NCBI GenBank assembly: GCA_000169075.1
Contig: AAVT01000001.1
Span: forward strand, 1,067,201-1,131,200
Reading direction: 5' to 3'
DNA: 64,000 bases
From: a marine gamma proteobacterium HTCC2143
Lineage (GTDB): Bacteria; Pseudomonadota; Gammaproteobacteria; Pseudomonadales; Dasaniaceae
In this document: positions 45,129 to 54,513 of the stretch, in pieces
Position numbering within the stretch: the first letter of the stretch is position 1
Layout: each line of letters opens with the position of its first letter
Translations under genes and position numbers: made by a program
The notes under the pieces: model-generated
Told to the model about the DNA's origin: nothing
Databases searched by the model: none
What the model saw: only the letters and a program-made list of their open reading frames with translations

Positions 45129-46159
45129 AGCGTTTTTTTCTATTTACGCTAATCGTTACTGTCAGCTTATTTTGCTCAGTCGGGATTAGTGCCCATGAAA
45201 TTCGACCTGCCTATCTAAAAATTACCGAATTAAATGATAAAACTGAGTATTCGATGGTCTGGAAGCAGCCATTGAGAGAAGGTCGCCTGGTTCCTATCGA
45301 ACCTGTGGTTCCGTCGGTATGCCAAGAAGTTAGTCGCGGTCTTGGTGAGAATACGGGGTTGGCATTGGTAAAGCGGTGGCGAATGAACTGTGGGGTCAGC
45401 GGATTACAAAATCAGACGATTTTTATCAGTGGACTGGATGGCAATTTAGCGGATGTGTTTGTTGAAATTACTTTTCTAACGGGTCAGGTACAAACAACTA
45501 TTCTCAAGCCCGGTAATTCATCGCTGATTGTTGACCCGGGTGCCGGGCCTAACAGCTTGAGTTATTTTTGGATGGGTATAGAGCACTTGCTGTTGGGTTT
45601 TGATCATATTCTTTTTGTTATTGGCCTGGTTCTTCTCGTACGCACACCGATCAATATTATCAAAGTGGTGACTTCATTTACGGTGGCTCACAGTTTAACG
45701 CTTGCCCTGGCAACCTTCGGTATTGTGCAGCCCTCGCAGGCGTCTATTGAGGCGGTAATTGCGCTGAGTATTGCGTTTCTAGCAGTTGAATTGTTCAATA
45801 CCGGGCGGTGGAGTGATGAGACTGTAGCGAACGGCATACCAACTTCAAGTATTATGATGCGCCACCCCTGGGCGATTACCTTTGTTTTTGGCTTATTGCA
45901 TGGATTTGGATTTGCCGGTGCACTGTCAGAGATTGGTTTGCCGCAAAATGCAGCGGTCGTAGCGTTGTTGCTGTTTAATATAGGGGTGGAGGCTGGCCAG
46001 TTGCTGATTGTGTTTGCATTGCTGGTGCTGCTGTTTGTTATCCGCCATACCTCCTTTGGAAGCTCCTTGATACTCAGCAAATTACCGGCTTATTGTATTG
46101 GAACTATGGCTATATTTTGGTTTATCGAGCGGTCTTTAAATACATTAATTGTTGTCTAA
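45125..46159 (+). CDS. HupE/UreJ-like membrane protein (copy 2)
   Basis: A 344-residue paralogue of the protein at 10259-11302. A signal peptide (LFTLIVTVSLFCSVGISA) and HEIRPAYLKITELNDKTEYS open a soluble domain. The membrane part carries GIEHLLLGFDHILFVIGLVL, FTVAHSLTLALATFG and VFGLLHGFGFAGALSEIGLP, with the same His-rich helices. Metal transport is possible but unproven. Its start overlaps the stop of the parvulin-like gene, so the two are a coupled pair. No hydrogenase or urease genes are near. Confidence 0.88.
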   Translation: MKRFFLFTLIVTVSLFCSVGISAHEIRPAYLKITELNDKTEYSMVWKQPLREGRLVPIEPVVPSVCQEVSRGLGENTGLALVKRWRMNCGVSGLQNQTIFISGLDGNLADVFVEITFLTGQVQTTILKPGNSSLIVDPGAGPNSLSYFWMGIEHLLLGFDHILFVIGLVLLVRTPINIIKVVTSFTVAHSLTLALATFGIVQPSQASIEAVIALSIAFLAVELFNTGRWSDETVANGIPTSSIMMRHPWAITFVFGLLHGFGFAGALSEIGLPQNAAVVALLLFNIGVEAGQLLIVFALLVLLFVIRHTSFGSSLILSKLPAYCIGTMAIFWFIERSLNTLIVV

Positions 46160-46184
46160 AACATGTTATCGACGGAGAAAGTAT

Positions 46185-46793
46185 ATGAACACTTATGAGT
46201 TTCATTTTGATTTTGGAAGTCCTAATGCCTATTTAAGTCACTGCGTTATACCTTTAATAGAGGCGCGGACGGGAGTGAAGATTGATTATGTTCCGGTATT
46301 GCTCGGGGGTGTTTTCAAAGCGACTAATAATGTATCGCCGATGGTTTCAATGCAGGGTATTAAAAATAAGTCAGAGTATTCGAGTCTTGAAACCGCTCGC
46401 TTTCTGAAAAAACATGACATTACCCAATTCAAGATGAATCCATTCTTCCCTGTTAATACGTTACATATCATGCGTACAGCGGTTGCAGCCCAACTTGAGG
46501 GTGTTGCTGATGCCTACATCAAAGCGATATACCATACTATGTGGGTCGAACCGAAAAAAATGGATGAGATTGACATTATTCTGTCGGTGCTAAAGGACGC
46601 GGGTCTCGACGGCGAAAAGCTTATAGCGTTAGCTCAAGAGGCCGATGTAAAAGCCAAACTAATTGAAAACACCTCGGCATCAGTGGAGCGGGGTAATTTT
46701 GGTTCGCCGACATTTTTTGTCAATAATGAAATGTTTTTTGGTAAGAACGCGTTGCCCGATTTTGAAGAGGCGATTCTCGCTAGTAACCTATAG
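46185..46793 (+). CDS. 2-hydroxychromene-2-carboxylate isomerase-like DsbA-fold protein
   Basis: A 202-residue kappa-GST/DsbA-fold protein. EFHFDFGSPNAYLSHCVIPL has the Ser-Pro-Asn/Ala-Tyr active site of the HCCA isomerase group in place of a CxxC. YVPVLLGGVFKATNN, FPVNTLHIMRTAV and RGNFGSPTFFVNNEMFFGKN are conserved. It would use glutathione for isomerisation of aromatic ring-cleavage products or similar. ATG 46185 with CGGAGAAAGTAT is preferred to the ATG at 46149, which overlaps HupE. No naphthalene-type pathway genes are close. Confidence 0.9.
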   Translation: MNTYEFHFDFGSPNAYLSHCVIPLIEARTGVKIDYVPVLLGGVFKATNNVSPMVSMQGIKNKSEYSSLETARFLKKHDITQFKMNPFFPVNTLHIMRTAVAAQLEGVADAYIKAIYHTMWVEPKKMDEIDIILSVLKDAGLDGEKLIALAQEADVKAKLIENTSASVERGNFGSPTFFVNNEMFFGKNALPDFEEAILASNL

Positions 46794-46988
46794 CAGCGTC
46801 TCATTGTTAAAAAAGATGCAAGAAGCTAGCTTGTGCGTATACTCGGGCCACCGGCTTGCTCTTTCTATAACTGCGATAGCAAAGGTTTAGACGTCTTCTC
46901 GGTAAAGAGATATTTTCCGTCGTCAACGTCTTTAGTGCAGTAGAAGCCTTCTATTTTAATGTGATTTTTAGTGTTGAGGTGTCTTAAT

Positions 46989-47603
46989 ATGATGTTAAAA
47001 AACCAAATCCAAAACTGTGTCGGCGTTGTTTTTTCTATTGCGGCGATGGTCTTCTCTAATTATGGTCTGGCAGCAGAACAGAGTGAAAATGGGGCTATTG
47101 AGATTTCGGACAATACCTTTGACTGTATGCGAGACATGACAAAGGTTGATGGCTTTTACGTCGATAATTTACTCGGTGATTCAGCGGCGACGATAGCGGT
47201 GGCAAGCTCTGCCGACGGCGGTGTATATCCTCCCGGTTCAGTGGTCCAGTTAGTGCCGGGGGAAGTTATGGTTAAACATGGCTCAGGGTTTAGTCCAGCC
47301 ACCAAAGATTGGGAGTTTTTTGAACTCGATGTTTCTGAAGAGGGGACGGCTATCAGGAAGCGCGGTTTTGTTGACGTGGTCAATAGGTTTGGTGGTAACT
47401 GTTTTGGTTGTCATATTCAGGCGGAACCGAAGTGGGACATGGTGTGTAAAACCGGGCACGGTTGTGACCCTATCCCTCTAAGTAAACCCGTATTGGCATT
47501 GTTACAAAAAACGGATCCACGGTGTGATAACGAACCGCTCAGCGAACAGGAAATGGTCATGTTTAAGCAATTGCAGGTGATGATGGCGCCAAGACCAGAG
47601 TGA
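46989..47603 (+). CDS. Exported cytochrome P460-like c-type haem protein
   Basis: A 204-residue secreted protein. The signal is GVVFSIAAMVFSNYGLAA. The middle shows the P460-family pattern PPGSVVQLVPGEVMVKHG and TKDWEFFELD. A single CxxCH haem site is in NRFGGNCFGCHIQAEPKW (Cys 138, 141, His 142). Two further Cys pairs may form disulfides. P460 proteins oxidise hydroxylamine or detoxify NO in some bacteria, but the family assignment here rests on motif similarity. ATG 46989 (GAGGTGTCTTAAT) is chosen over GTG 46971. A terminator follows. Confidence 0.78.
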   Translation: MMLKNQIQNCVGVVFSIAAMVFSNYGLAAEQSENGAIEISDNTFDCMRDMTKVDGFYVDNLLGDSAATIAVASSADGGVYPPGSVVQLVPGEVMVKHGSGFSPATKDWEFFELDVSEEGTAIRKRGFVDVVNRFGGNCFGCHIQAEPKWDMVCKTGHGCDPIPLSKPVLALLQKTDPRCDNEPLSEQEMVMFKQLQVMMAPRPE

Positions 47604-47612
47604 TCCGAACAT

Positions 47613-47657
47613 CGTCTGTGTAGCTGGCTTAGGTCAGTGACACAGACGGCATTTTTT
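47613..47657 (+). terminator. Rho-independent terminator
   Basis: CGTCTGTGT pairs perfectly with ACACAGACG, and ATTTTTTC follows. It lies 9 bp after the P460-like gene. Confidence 0.85.
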
Positions 47658-47677
47658 CATTAGCTAGTTGTTTCGAG

Positions 47678-48133
47678 TTAAGGTCTCTTTACGACCTTGG
47701 TACTACAAAGGTAGTCGTGCAGACAGCGCCGAGATTTACCAAAAATAAAGGCTTGATCCAGTACCGGAATAATAAGCGCAAAAGGTATCACCGATAAATA
47801 GATCAGCGGAAGTGCCCACAATCTTAGCAGTATCAATTTCCAAAAAGACGCCGGTTCGCCGCTGTTATTGTCAACGATCATAATCCCCAGCAACGACTTA
47901 CCCAGCGATTGGCTTCGCGAAAAGAGTAGCCAGCCGTTGACTACTAAGTAACTCGACATCGCCAGTAGCAGTAGTCGGGTGATAGTTTGTTCGGTGCTGG
48001 CATAGGCCTCTGCACTTTCAAGAATTCCTGTCACTAACATGATCGCAACGCCAACAACGGGCGTTATGACTAGATCGATCAGGGTGGCGAATAGACGGCG
48101 ACCACGGCCTGCTAGCAGCGTTGAATCATTCAT
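47678..48133 (-). CDS. RDD family membrane protein
   Basis: A 151-residue protein with about three membrane helices. GRGRRLFATLIDLVITPVVG is the RDD signature and SRSQSLGKSLLGIMIV the second conserved block. Function of the family is mostly unknown; some members affect ion or compatible-solute homeostasis. Its start overlaps the stop of the PQQ-propeller gene by 4 bp, so the two are translationally coupled. Confidence 0.88.
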   Translation of the reverse strand: MNDSTLLAGRGRRLFATLIDLVITPVVGVAIMLVTGILESAEAYASTEQTITRLLLLAMSSYLVVNGWLLFSRSQSLGKSLLGIMIVDNNSGEPASFWKLILLRLWALPLIYLSVIPFALIIPVLDQAFIFGKSRRCLHDYLCSTKVVKRP

Positions 48134-49743
48134 GGCGTTTGCTCCTGTGCCGTACTAAATACTAGCAAAGCATTGCCTGCCTCTTGCTGGAAGGAGCCAT
48201 AGCCCGATGAAACAATCAATAAGTTGCCGGCCAGCATCGGACCGTGTGCATCCAGCGTGCCGCCCTTTGTAGGCAGTCCGTTAACCGCGTCGTATTCCGT
48301 TTTCGTGTTGTATGACCAAAGTTTTTCTCCGTTGTCTGCTCTATATATTTCCAGTATACCGTCCATTGCTCCTGCTACAACAATGTTTGGCCCGGCGGTA
48401 ATCGCAGCGGAAAGTCCGGTCCAACAGCTACGCTCTTGGCAGGAGGCTTCTCGCTCAACAGACCAGCGCAGTGAGCCGTCTTTCACATCAATGGCATACA
48501 ATCCTGGTGCCTGCGGAACATCTGAGGGGAACGCGGGAATATCGCTGATGGGGATAAACGCTAAGCCTAATTCAGGGTTGGCAGCTATGCCCCAATGTAC
48601 ACCGCCAAGGGGTCCGCCGCGGCCAAAGCGTGTTGACCAAATAGTTTGGCCGGTGTTCGGGTTAATGCCATAAACATCGCCAGATTTTTGCCCGGCTATC
48701 AGTATGTCCTGCCCCGATAGCCGCTGGGTTAGCAGTGGTGGCGCGCCAAAATCCACGTCAGGCCCCATAGTGGAGGGGCAATTAGGGTGATCAATAGAGA
48801 TCGTACAGGCCATATTGAAGGTGTCGTCTGCGGTGAATTGTTTAACCCAGGCTATTTCTCCCGTCTTCGTATGGACGGCAAAAATCGCGTCACTGGTCAG
48901 ACTGGCCGGAAGGGAGTAGTTTTGGCCACTGCCGAAAAAGAGCAAATCTCGCTGAGTATCCAGCATTGGAGCACCCCAAACCGGTGCGCCACTAGGCCCG
49001 CGTTTTTCCACAAACAGATAATGCTTACCAGTGATGACACTGCCGGCTTTTTCAATCGTAGGGCGATACCAAAGTAGTTCCCCGGTTCTAACATCCAATG
49101 CTGCCATGCCGCCGCTGGTGGTGCAGCAGCCGTAAAAAGGGTTTGCTGACAAACCAATTTCCAGTGATGAGATGGGAACGAAGATGGTATCTTTATAGGC
49201 TAATGGACTGCCGGAAAAGAGCGGTACAGGATGTACTTTTGGAACGCTGGACCAAACGTTATCGCCGGTGCTTGCGTCAACAGCATGGACGCCAGAACGG
49301 CGTCCCGAAAATATGAGTAAGGTACGGCCATCAACCTGCTCCGATATGATCGAAGTGCTAATATCCTTGATACTGTTATTTTCCCATCTGACACAGCCGG
49401 TTTCTTTGTCGAGAGCGACTAGTCCGCGGCCGCCGTCACCAATAAAAAGGGTATCCTCGGTTACTAATGGGTAAGAGCGGGGCTGATCTGTGGATAATCC
49501 ATAGGCCCATTTCAAAGAAAGCGTGGACGCATTGTCGGCATTGATTGAGGTGTTAGCCGACGACTGAAAGCGTTCACCACTGTACTCAATCCCCCAACTT
49601 TTAGAAAATAGTTGTTGGAGACCCGGTTTAATATCAGTATTTTCACAGTTGGCATAAGCGCTTGTTGATGCGACGAGCGATGACAATGCCGTCCATGCGA
49701 TGAGTTTTATCAGAGCAGGTAATAACGTGGATGTGTGAAGCAA
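48130..49743 (-). CDS. PQQ-binding beta-propeller quinoprotein
   Basis: A 537-residue exported protein. A signal ends at about SLVASTSAYA. Repeated propeller blades appear as GLVALDKETGCVRWENN, GVHAVDASTGDNVWSS, GMAALDVRTGELLWYRP, DVYGINPNTGQTIWSTRFG and GLYAIDVKDGSLRWSVE. FYGCCTTSGGMAALD has the adjacent Cys pair typical of PQQ alcohol/polyvinyl-alcohol dehydrogenases. No haem c CxxCH motif is attached, so an external cytochrome would be required. The start is TTG with AAGAGGTTTCCAATT. It heads a coupled unit with RDD and may oxidise an alcohol or polymer in the periplasm. Confidence 0.88.
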   Translation of the reverse strand: MLHTSTLLPALIKLIAWTALSSLVASTSAYANCENTDIKPGLQQLFSKSWGIEYSGERFQSSANTSINADNASTLSLKWAYGLSTDQPRSYPLVTEDTLFIGDGGRGLVALDKETGCVRWENNSIKDISTSIISEQVDGRTLLIFSGRRSGVHAVDASTGDNVWSSVPKVHPVPLFSGSPLAYKDTIFVPISSLEIGLSANPFYGCCTTSGGMAALDVRTGELLWYRPTIEKAGSVITGKHYLFVEKRGPSGAPVWGAPMLDTQRDLLFFGSGQNYSLPASLTSDAIFAVHTKTGEIAWVKQFTADDTFNMACTISIDHPNCPSTMGPDVDFGAPPLLTQRLSGQDILIAGQKSGDVYGINPNTGQTIWSTRFGRGGPLGGVHWGIAANPELGLAFIPISDIPAFPSDVPQAPGLYAIDVKDGSLRWSVEREASCQERSCWTGLSAAITAGPNIVVAGAMDGILEIYRADNGEKLWSYNTKTEYDAVNGLPTKGGTLDAHGPMLAGNLLIVSSGYGSFQQEAGNALLVFSTAQEQTP

Positions 49744-49897
49744 AATTGGAAACCTCTTAGGCCGTGTAGTTTGTTACGTCATAAACAAAGTTCTTAAAGT
49801 GCCAATATCGGCGTCTAAGCCCTAAATGGCTCATAAGAATTGACGAGTGTGCTGTGAGTGATGAGTGCATTGAACAACTGAGCAGTGCGTAACAATG

Positions 49898-50983
49898 CTA
49901 TTCATCAGGATGGTGTCCTGAGTTGGGTGCATAGCGTTCTATGAAATTCTCGATCTCATCGAAAGCCTGGCGCGCTTCGGTAAGGTCTGGATCAAATATA
50001 TGCCAAACGTGGACAACGTGATCCCATACTTGAAGTGTTGCTATAGAGCCGGCAGCAGTCGCTTTATTGACATAACGCCGTGCGTCATCCCGGAGCATTT
50101 CAACGCCGCTGGCGTGAACCAATGTTGGTGGTAAATTTGACAAATCTCCCCGTGTCGGAGAAATGACTGAATCCCGTGGATTGATTCGATTATTAAACCA
50201 GGTCATCCATAGCAGGGCGGTTTTGGGTATTTTTGACAACAGTTTGAACATGGGCCCAAGCATGACATCACTTGCTATATTATTTTTCATACTCGGGCTG
50301 GAAAAGGTGCTGTCAGTGGCTGGGGATAATGCGATTGCTGCATCTGCACTACGAATGTTTTGATCTCTCGCCCAAGCAATTGTCGATAACGTTAAGTTAC
50401 CTCCTGCTGAATCTCCCGCGACGATTAAATAGCTGGCTTTGTCCGGGCCTTGCGGGCCGTTTTCAAGAATCCACTGATAAGCGGTGCGACAATCTTCTAT
50501 CCCTGCAAAGCGCTTATTTTCGGGCATTAGACGATAATCGATAGCAAGAACGGCTGCGTTAGCAATTTTTGAGAATTTTGTGGTGATAACACGATGACTT
50601 AAAGGGCTTCCCATCACAAATGCCCCGCCATGAATATAGAGAACGCGTCTATGGCGGTCGACTCCGGGTGCGATAACCCACTCAGCGGACACTCCCGCAG
50701 CATTTACCGCAACAAACGCGCTGTCGAATTTTGTGCCAGCGAACATGGCATCCATTCGTTCGCGCATCGCGTCGATTTTACGCGACGCCGGGCTGCCATC
50801 TGCCTTGGTCGTTATCGCAGATAATTTTTTATGAACGGCTTGATGTTCTTCATTGAGCGCATCGCCGGTGCTAAATTGCTGACCTTCAGGTAAGTCGTAG
50901 GATGACAGGTCTTCTCCGCGTAAATAGAAAAAGCCTATTGCCCAGATAACAAAAACTATAAATAGAATCCATCCCACGATCAT
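49898..50983 (-). CDS. Membrane-anchored alpha/beta hydrolase of the HSL family
   Basis: A 361-residue lipase/esterase-like protein. The N-terminus WILFIVFVIWAIGFFYL is a membrane anchor. The oxyanion motif is YIHGGAFVMGSPLSHR, the nucleophile is in VAGDSAGGNLTLS, and the acid and His are in VEMLRDDAR and WDHVVHVWHIFDP. These are the HGG and GDSAGG signatures of the hormone-sensitive-lipase group. It should cleave short-chain or aromatic esters. It follows the SDR gene by 30 bp. Confidence 0.9.
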   Translation of the reverse strand: MIVGWILFIVFVIWAIGFFYLRGEDLSSYDLPEGQQFSTGDALNEEHQAVHKKLSAITTKADGSPASRKIDAMRERMDAMFAGTKFDSAFVAVNAAGVSAEWVIAPGVDRHRRVLYIHGGAFVMGSPLSHRVITTKFSKIANAAVLAIDYRLMPENKRFAGIEDCRTAYQWILENGPQGPDKASYLIVAGDSAGGNLTLSTIAWARDQNIRSADAAIALSPATDSTFSSPSMKNNIASDVMLGPMFKLLSKIPKTALLWMTWFNNRINPRDSVISPTRGDLSNLPPTLVHASGVEMLRDDARRYVNKATAAGSIATLQVWDHVVHVWHIFDPDLTEARQAFDEIENFIERYAPNSGHHPDE

Positions 50984-51013
50984 ACCCCAGGTTAATTCAT
51001 CGCTTAGTGCTTA

Positions 51014-51805
51014 TTATTTTGGCTGCATGCGAATGCCGCCATCCATACGGATACATTCACCATTGATGTAATCATTTTCAACAATGCTTTGAGCAAGGTG
51101 TGCTATCTCATCAGCTTTACCGAGACGCTTTGGATATAATACCTGACTACTGAGAGGACGCAGTGCTTCAATAATTTCAGGCGTCGGCTCTTCGTGACCA
51201 CCCATCATTAATGGCGTATAGATCAGTCCGGGTACAATCGTATTAACACGAATGCCCAATACAGCGAGATCACGGGCGATGGGCAAAGTCATGCCAACAA
51301 CACCACCTTTCGATGCACTATAAGCAGCCTGGCCAATTTGACCTTCGTAGGCCGCGACTGATGCGGTGTTGATAATGACGCCACGCCCACCGTCATCATT
51401 CAATGGTTCGTTGTCTGCCATTTTCTCAGCAGCAAGACGCAAAACATTAAAAGTACCAACCAGGTTAATCTGGAGAATTTTGGTGAATTCTGCCAGTGGA
51501 AATGGTCCTTTCTTTCCCATGGTACGGTGCGCATTACCGGTGCCGGCGTAGTTACAGCAAATGTGAATGGCGCCGAATGTCTCGATGGTTTTATCAATAG
51601 CGGCTTGAACAGATTCTTCACTGGTAACGTTGGTGTTAATGAAGATAACGTTGTCGCCCATTTCTTTGGCGAGAGCTTCGCCCTTTTCTTCGTTCATATC
51701 GAAAATCGCGCACTTGCCGCCCAATCCCACAAAACGTCTTACCGTGGCACGACCTAGGCCTGATGCACCGCCCGTTATAATTGCAACTCTTCCTGAAATA
51801 TCCAC
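51014..51805 (-). CDS. SDR, 3-hydroxyacyl-CoA dehydrogenase type II-like
   Basis: A 263-residue SDR: IITGGASGLGRATVRRF, IFDMNEEKGEAL (NAD type), NYAGTGNAH, INTASVAAYEGQIGQAAYSA with active Ser/Tyr, SKGGVVGMTLPIARDLA and TIVPGLIYTPLM. This pattern matches the HSD17B10/FadB2x group, which oxidises 3-hydroxyacyl-CoA in fatty-acid or steroid side-chain breakdown. The start is a GTG after AAAGAGGTATAGCGAAC. It heads a two-gene unit with the HSL-type hydrolase. Confidence 0.9.
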   Translation of the reverse strand: MDISGRVAIITGGASGLGRATVRRFVGLGGKCAIFDMNEEKGEALAKEMGDNVIFINTNVTSEESVQAAIDKTIETFGAIHICCNYAGTGNAHRTMGKKGPFPLAEFTKILQINLVGTFNVLRLAAEKMADNEPLNDDGGRGVIINTASVAAYEGQIGQAAYSASKGGVVGMTLPIARDLAVLGIRVNTIVPGLIYTPLMMGGHEEPTPEIIEALRPLSSQVLYPKRLGKADEIAHLAQSIVENDYINGECIRMDGGIRMQPK

Positions 51806-52457
51806 GTTCGCTATACCTCTTTATTGGTGAATTTTGATTACCATTATTTAATTTCTTGTGTAATTAGCCAAAAAACGGCTTTTGATCTTCAACCGCAGTG
51901 GCTAAAGCGCCGCAGAGCTGATGATCGGGTTGTTTTGAAACCGGCCATATGATGCCTGATCGATTGCATAAAGACACTAGCTGGTGGTGCTTTTATGGAG
52001 AAATCGTGGAAATAGCAGCCATGGGCAACCCGAGTTTATCACTCTCTGCCGTGCGGTTGATGTTCTTTTTTCGAGAGTGTAACAGGCGCTCTGATGGATG
52101 CCATTCCTCAATGGCCCACTATGGACTTTTACCAGAGTAACTTTTATTCTCCGTTCAAGGGCCGTCGTTTAGCTAGATGACCGTACTGTTTAAAAGATCC
52201 ATGTGGTCGTTAATAATGCCCAAGCAGTTGCCAGTGCCTGTGAGGGGATGGTTGAGTCAGGTATTCATCAGCATCCCTGTCGTAGGATTTCAAGTCTATA
52301 AAAACAATGGCGGCTTGTGCCTCGACAACAGTTTGAGGTTGTCGTTAGTTTCATCGGGTTCGAGCAACTGACGTTGATCGCGGCCACCTAGCTAATGATC
52401 CTGTATGTCATGGTTTGATTTATCAATAAGAGACCGGTATCCGGTACTGAGAGATTT
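51806..52457. other. Long intergenic region
   Basis: About 650 bp between divergent genes. Short open frames in it have no recognisable product and no ribosome binding site. No tRNA, terminator or repeat was recognised. Promoters for both neighbours are expected here. Confidence 0.5.
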
Positions 52458-53327
52458 ATGCGAATATTTGCCCAGTTGATGGTAATCGTTTTGACAACGA
52501 GTGCCTGCGCCCCTATGACGGCTACTACCTCATCCAATGATGCCTCAAGTGATGCTACCTATGTTGCTCCGCGGGGCCCTGGCGGTGTTCATCCTGATTT
52601 GAACGGTATATGGCAGGCATTGGGTGAAGCCCATTATGACCTCGAAAGACATATGGCCAAAGCATCGCTGCAGGTTCGAGAGGGTCCGCACGGACCTATT
52701 CCGGCAAAACGAGCGCTGGCATTTGGGGCGGTAGGTTCTGTCCCTCCCGGAATGGGCGTTGTCGAAGGTGGAAAAATCCCTTACACGCCGGAAGCGCTTA
52801 TTCTACGAGACGAAAACCAAGCTAATTGGTTGGATCGTGACCCGGAGGTGAAATGCTATTTGCCGGGGGTACCTCGCGCCACTTATATGCCTTACCCTTT
52901 CCAGATATTCCAAGGCGACAATGACCTATTTATGTCTTATCAGTACGCGAATGCGGCGCGGAATATCTATACCAATGACCCCGGTGAAGCACCCATTGAC
53001 ACGTGGATGGGGCAATCGGTAGCCAGCTGGGACGGCGACACTCTGGTGCTGGATGTGACGGGTTTGCACCCTGGCAGTTGGTTAGATCGGGCCGGAAATC
53101 ATCACAGTGATAAATTACATGTGATCGAGCGATACACGCCAATGGGCCCCAATCATTTGCTGTATGAGGCAATTATCGAGGATCCCGAGGTGTATACCGA
53201 ACCTTGGAAGATCAGTCTTCCTCTCTACCGTCGAATGGAACAGGATTTTCAGATTTTGGATTTCAAATGTGTAGAATTTGTTGAAGAGCTACTATATGGC
53301 AAGTGGCGTCGTAACCCCCTTGACTGA
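52458..53327 (+). CDS. Lipoprotein of an uncharacterised PDLNGIW family (member 1)
   Basis: A 289-residue lipoprotein (IVLTTSAC, lipid Cys at about 17). Features that recur in the next gene are GVHPDLNGIW near the N-terminus, a MGQSVASWDGDTLVLDVTGL block, KLHVIERYTP and IEDPEVYTEPW. It also has DPEVKCYLPGVPRATYMPYP, a Cys-Pro-rich motif common to this family. I know no named domain for it; similar exported proteins are frequent in marine and soil bacteria with large catabolic genomes. It is the first of three co-directional exported-protein genes. Confidence 0.85.
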   Translation: MRIFAQLMVIVLTTSACAPMTATTSSNDASSDATYVAPRGPGGVHPDLNGIWQALGEAHYDLERHMAKASLQVREGPHGPIPAKRALAFGAVGSVPPGMGVVEGGKIPYTPEALILRDENQANWLDRDPEVKCYLPGVPRATYMPYPFQIFQGDNDLFMSYQYANAARNIYTNDPGEAPIDTWMGQSVASWDGDTLVLDVTGLHPGSWLDRAGNHHSDKLHVIERYTPMGPNHLLYEAIIEDPEVYTEPWKISLPLYRRMEQDFQILDFKCVEFVEELLYGKWRRNPLD

Positions 53328-53386
53328 GTTGAAACTTCACCGTTGAAACGAGCTCAACTAACGGTGCGCCACCAGGAGTACTTAAC

Positions 53387-54469
53387 ATGAATACTAAATT
53401 GCGCAATATAAAAACACTATCTCTGCTCATTGCGGCGACTATGATGCAAACTGCATGGGCTGATATTCCTCGTACAGCAGACGGTAAACCAGATCTAAAT
53501 GGCAGCTATAATGTCGCCACATTAACCCCAACACAACGACCTAAATTGTTTGGTGAGAAGGAATACCTTACCAAAGAAGAAGCCGATAAAATGGCTGCTG
53601 ACGAAGCGGCGTTAATCGCCGAGGGTGATGAGGAGTTGGACCCTGATCGTGCGGCTCCGCCAAAAGGTGGCGACGGGAATTTCGAATTGGGTGCGGGTGG
53701 TGTTGGCGGCTATAACACATTCTGGATCGACCGCGGTGATGGCGCGGCATCGGTCGATGGCAAATTTCGGACCTCAATTGTAACTGAACCATCGAATGGC
53801 CGCTTCCCCGAATTCACCGGAGCTGCAAAAATGCGGCTAGCTAAGCGCTATGCTAATTACGGCAAGGTCGCAGCGGCTAACGATAGAGCTTGGTGGCTGG
53901 AAGAAGGAGAGGATGTGGAGGGTCCCTATGATGATCCTGAAGTGCGCACAACCTCAGATCGATGTTTGCAGGGCTTTGGCTCAACCGGTGGGCCGCCTAT
54001 GTTGCCCACGTTATATAATAATGTAAAACGAATTGTACAAACTCCTGACCATATTTTGATTTTAATAGAGATGGTTCACGACTCTCGAATTGTCCGTATG
54101 AATAGCGAGCATATCTCGCCGGATATTCGTAAGTGGATGGGTGATTCAATCGGTCATTGGGAAGGGGATACACTGGTTATTGATACCACCAACTTCAATG
54201 ATACGCCCGGATTATATAATGCCACGCGCGATCTGCATGTTGTAGAACGATTTACTCGTACTGAAGACGCCCTTCACTACAGTTTCACTGTCGAGGACCC
54301 TAACACTTGGACTGAGCCATGGTCGGGGAGCTACAACTGGCCCAGGTCTGAGGAGACAGTTTACGAGTACGCCTGTCATGAGGCCAATTATGCGATGGGT
54401 AATATTCTTCGCGGTGCCCGCATTTTGGAAGCCGAATATAGAGAAAAAGCAGCCGCTGATAAAGAATAA
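53387..54469 (+). CDS. Exported protein of the PDLNGIW family (member 2)
   Basis: A 360-residue protein with signal SLLIAATMMQTAWA. It shares with member 1 the blocks GKPDLNGSYN, MGDSIGHWEGDTLVIDTTNF, DLHVVERFTRTEDALHYSF and VEDPNTWTEPWSG. It has a longer acidic middle and CLQGFGSTGGPPMLPTLYN in place of the Cys-Pro motif. The two are distant paralogues. No catalytic residues are recognised. Gap of 59 bp from member 1 and 44 bp to the DUF6152 gene suggests one operon. Confidence 0.85.
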   Translation: MNTKLRNIKTLSLLIAATMMQTAWADIPRTADGKPDLNGSYNVATLTPTQRPKLFGEKEYLTKEEADKMAADEAALIAEGDEELDPDRAAPPKGGDGNFELGAGGVGGYNTFWIDRGDGAASVDGKFRTSIVTEPSNGRFPEFTGAAKMRLAKRYANYGKVAAANDRAWWLEEGEDVEGPYDDPEVRTTSDRCLQGFGSTGGPPMLPTLYNNVKRIVQTPDHILILIEMVHDSRIVRMNSEHISPDIRKWMGDSIGHWEGDTLVIDTTNFNDTPGLYNATRDLHVVERFTRTEDALHYSFTVEDPNTWTEPWSGSYNWPRSEETVYEYACHEANYAMGNILRGARILEAEYREKAAADKE

Positions 54470-54513
54470 TTAATAGCCCTAATACGTAATGCCAGACCTA
54501 TAGGAAGACTCAT

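Noticed and set aside
46860..46975. Minus-strand frame reading IEGFYCTKDVDDGKYLF and ending at a stop
   Set aside because: It looks protein-like but has no start codon or ribosome binding site, and upstream it runs antisense into the P460-like gene.
52177..52371. 64-codon frame in the long gap before the PDLNGIW genes
   Set aside because: No ribosome binding site or recognisable product; treated as intergenic.
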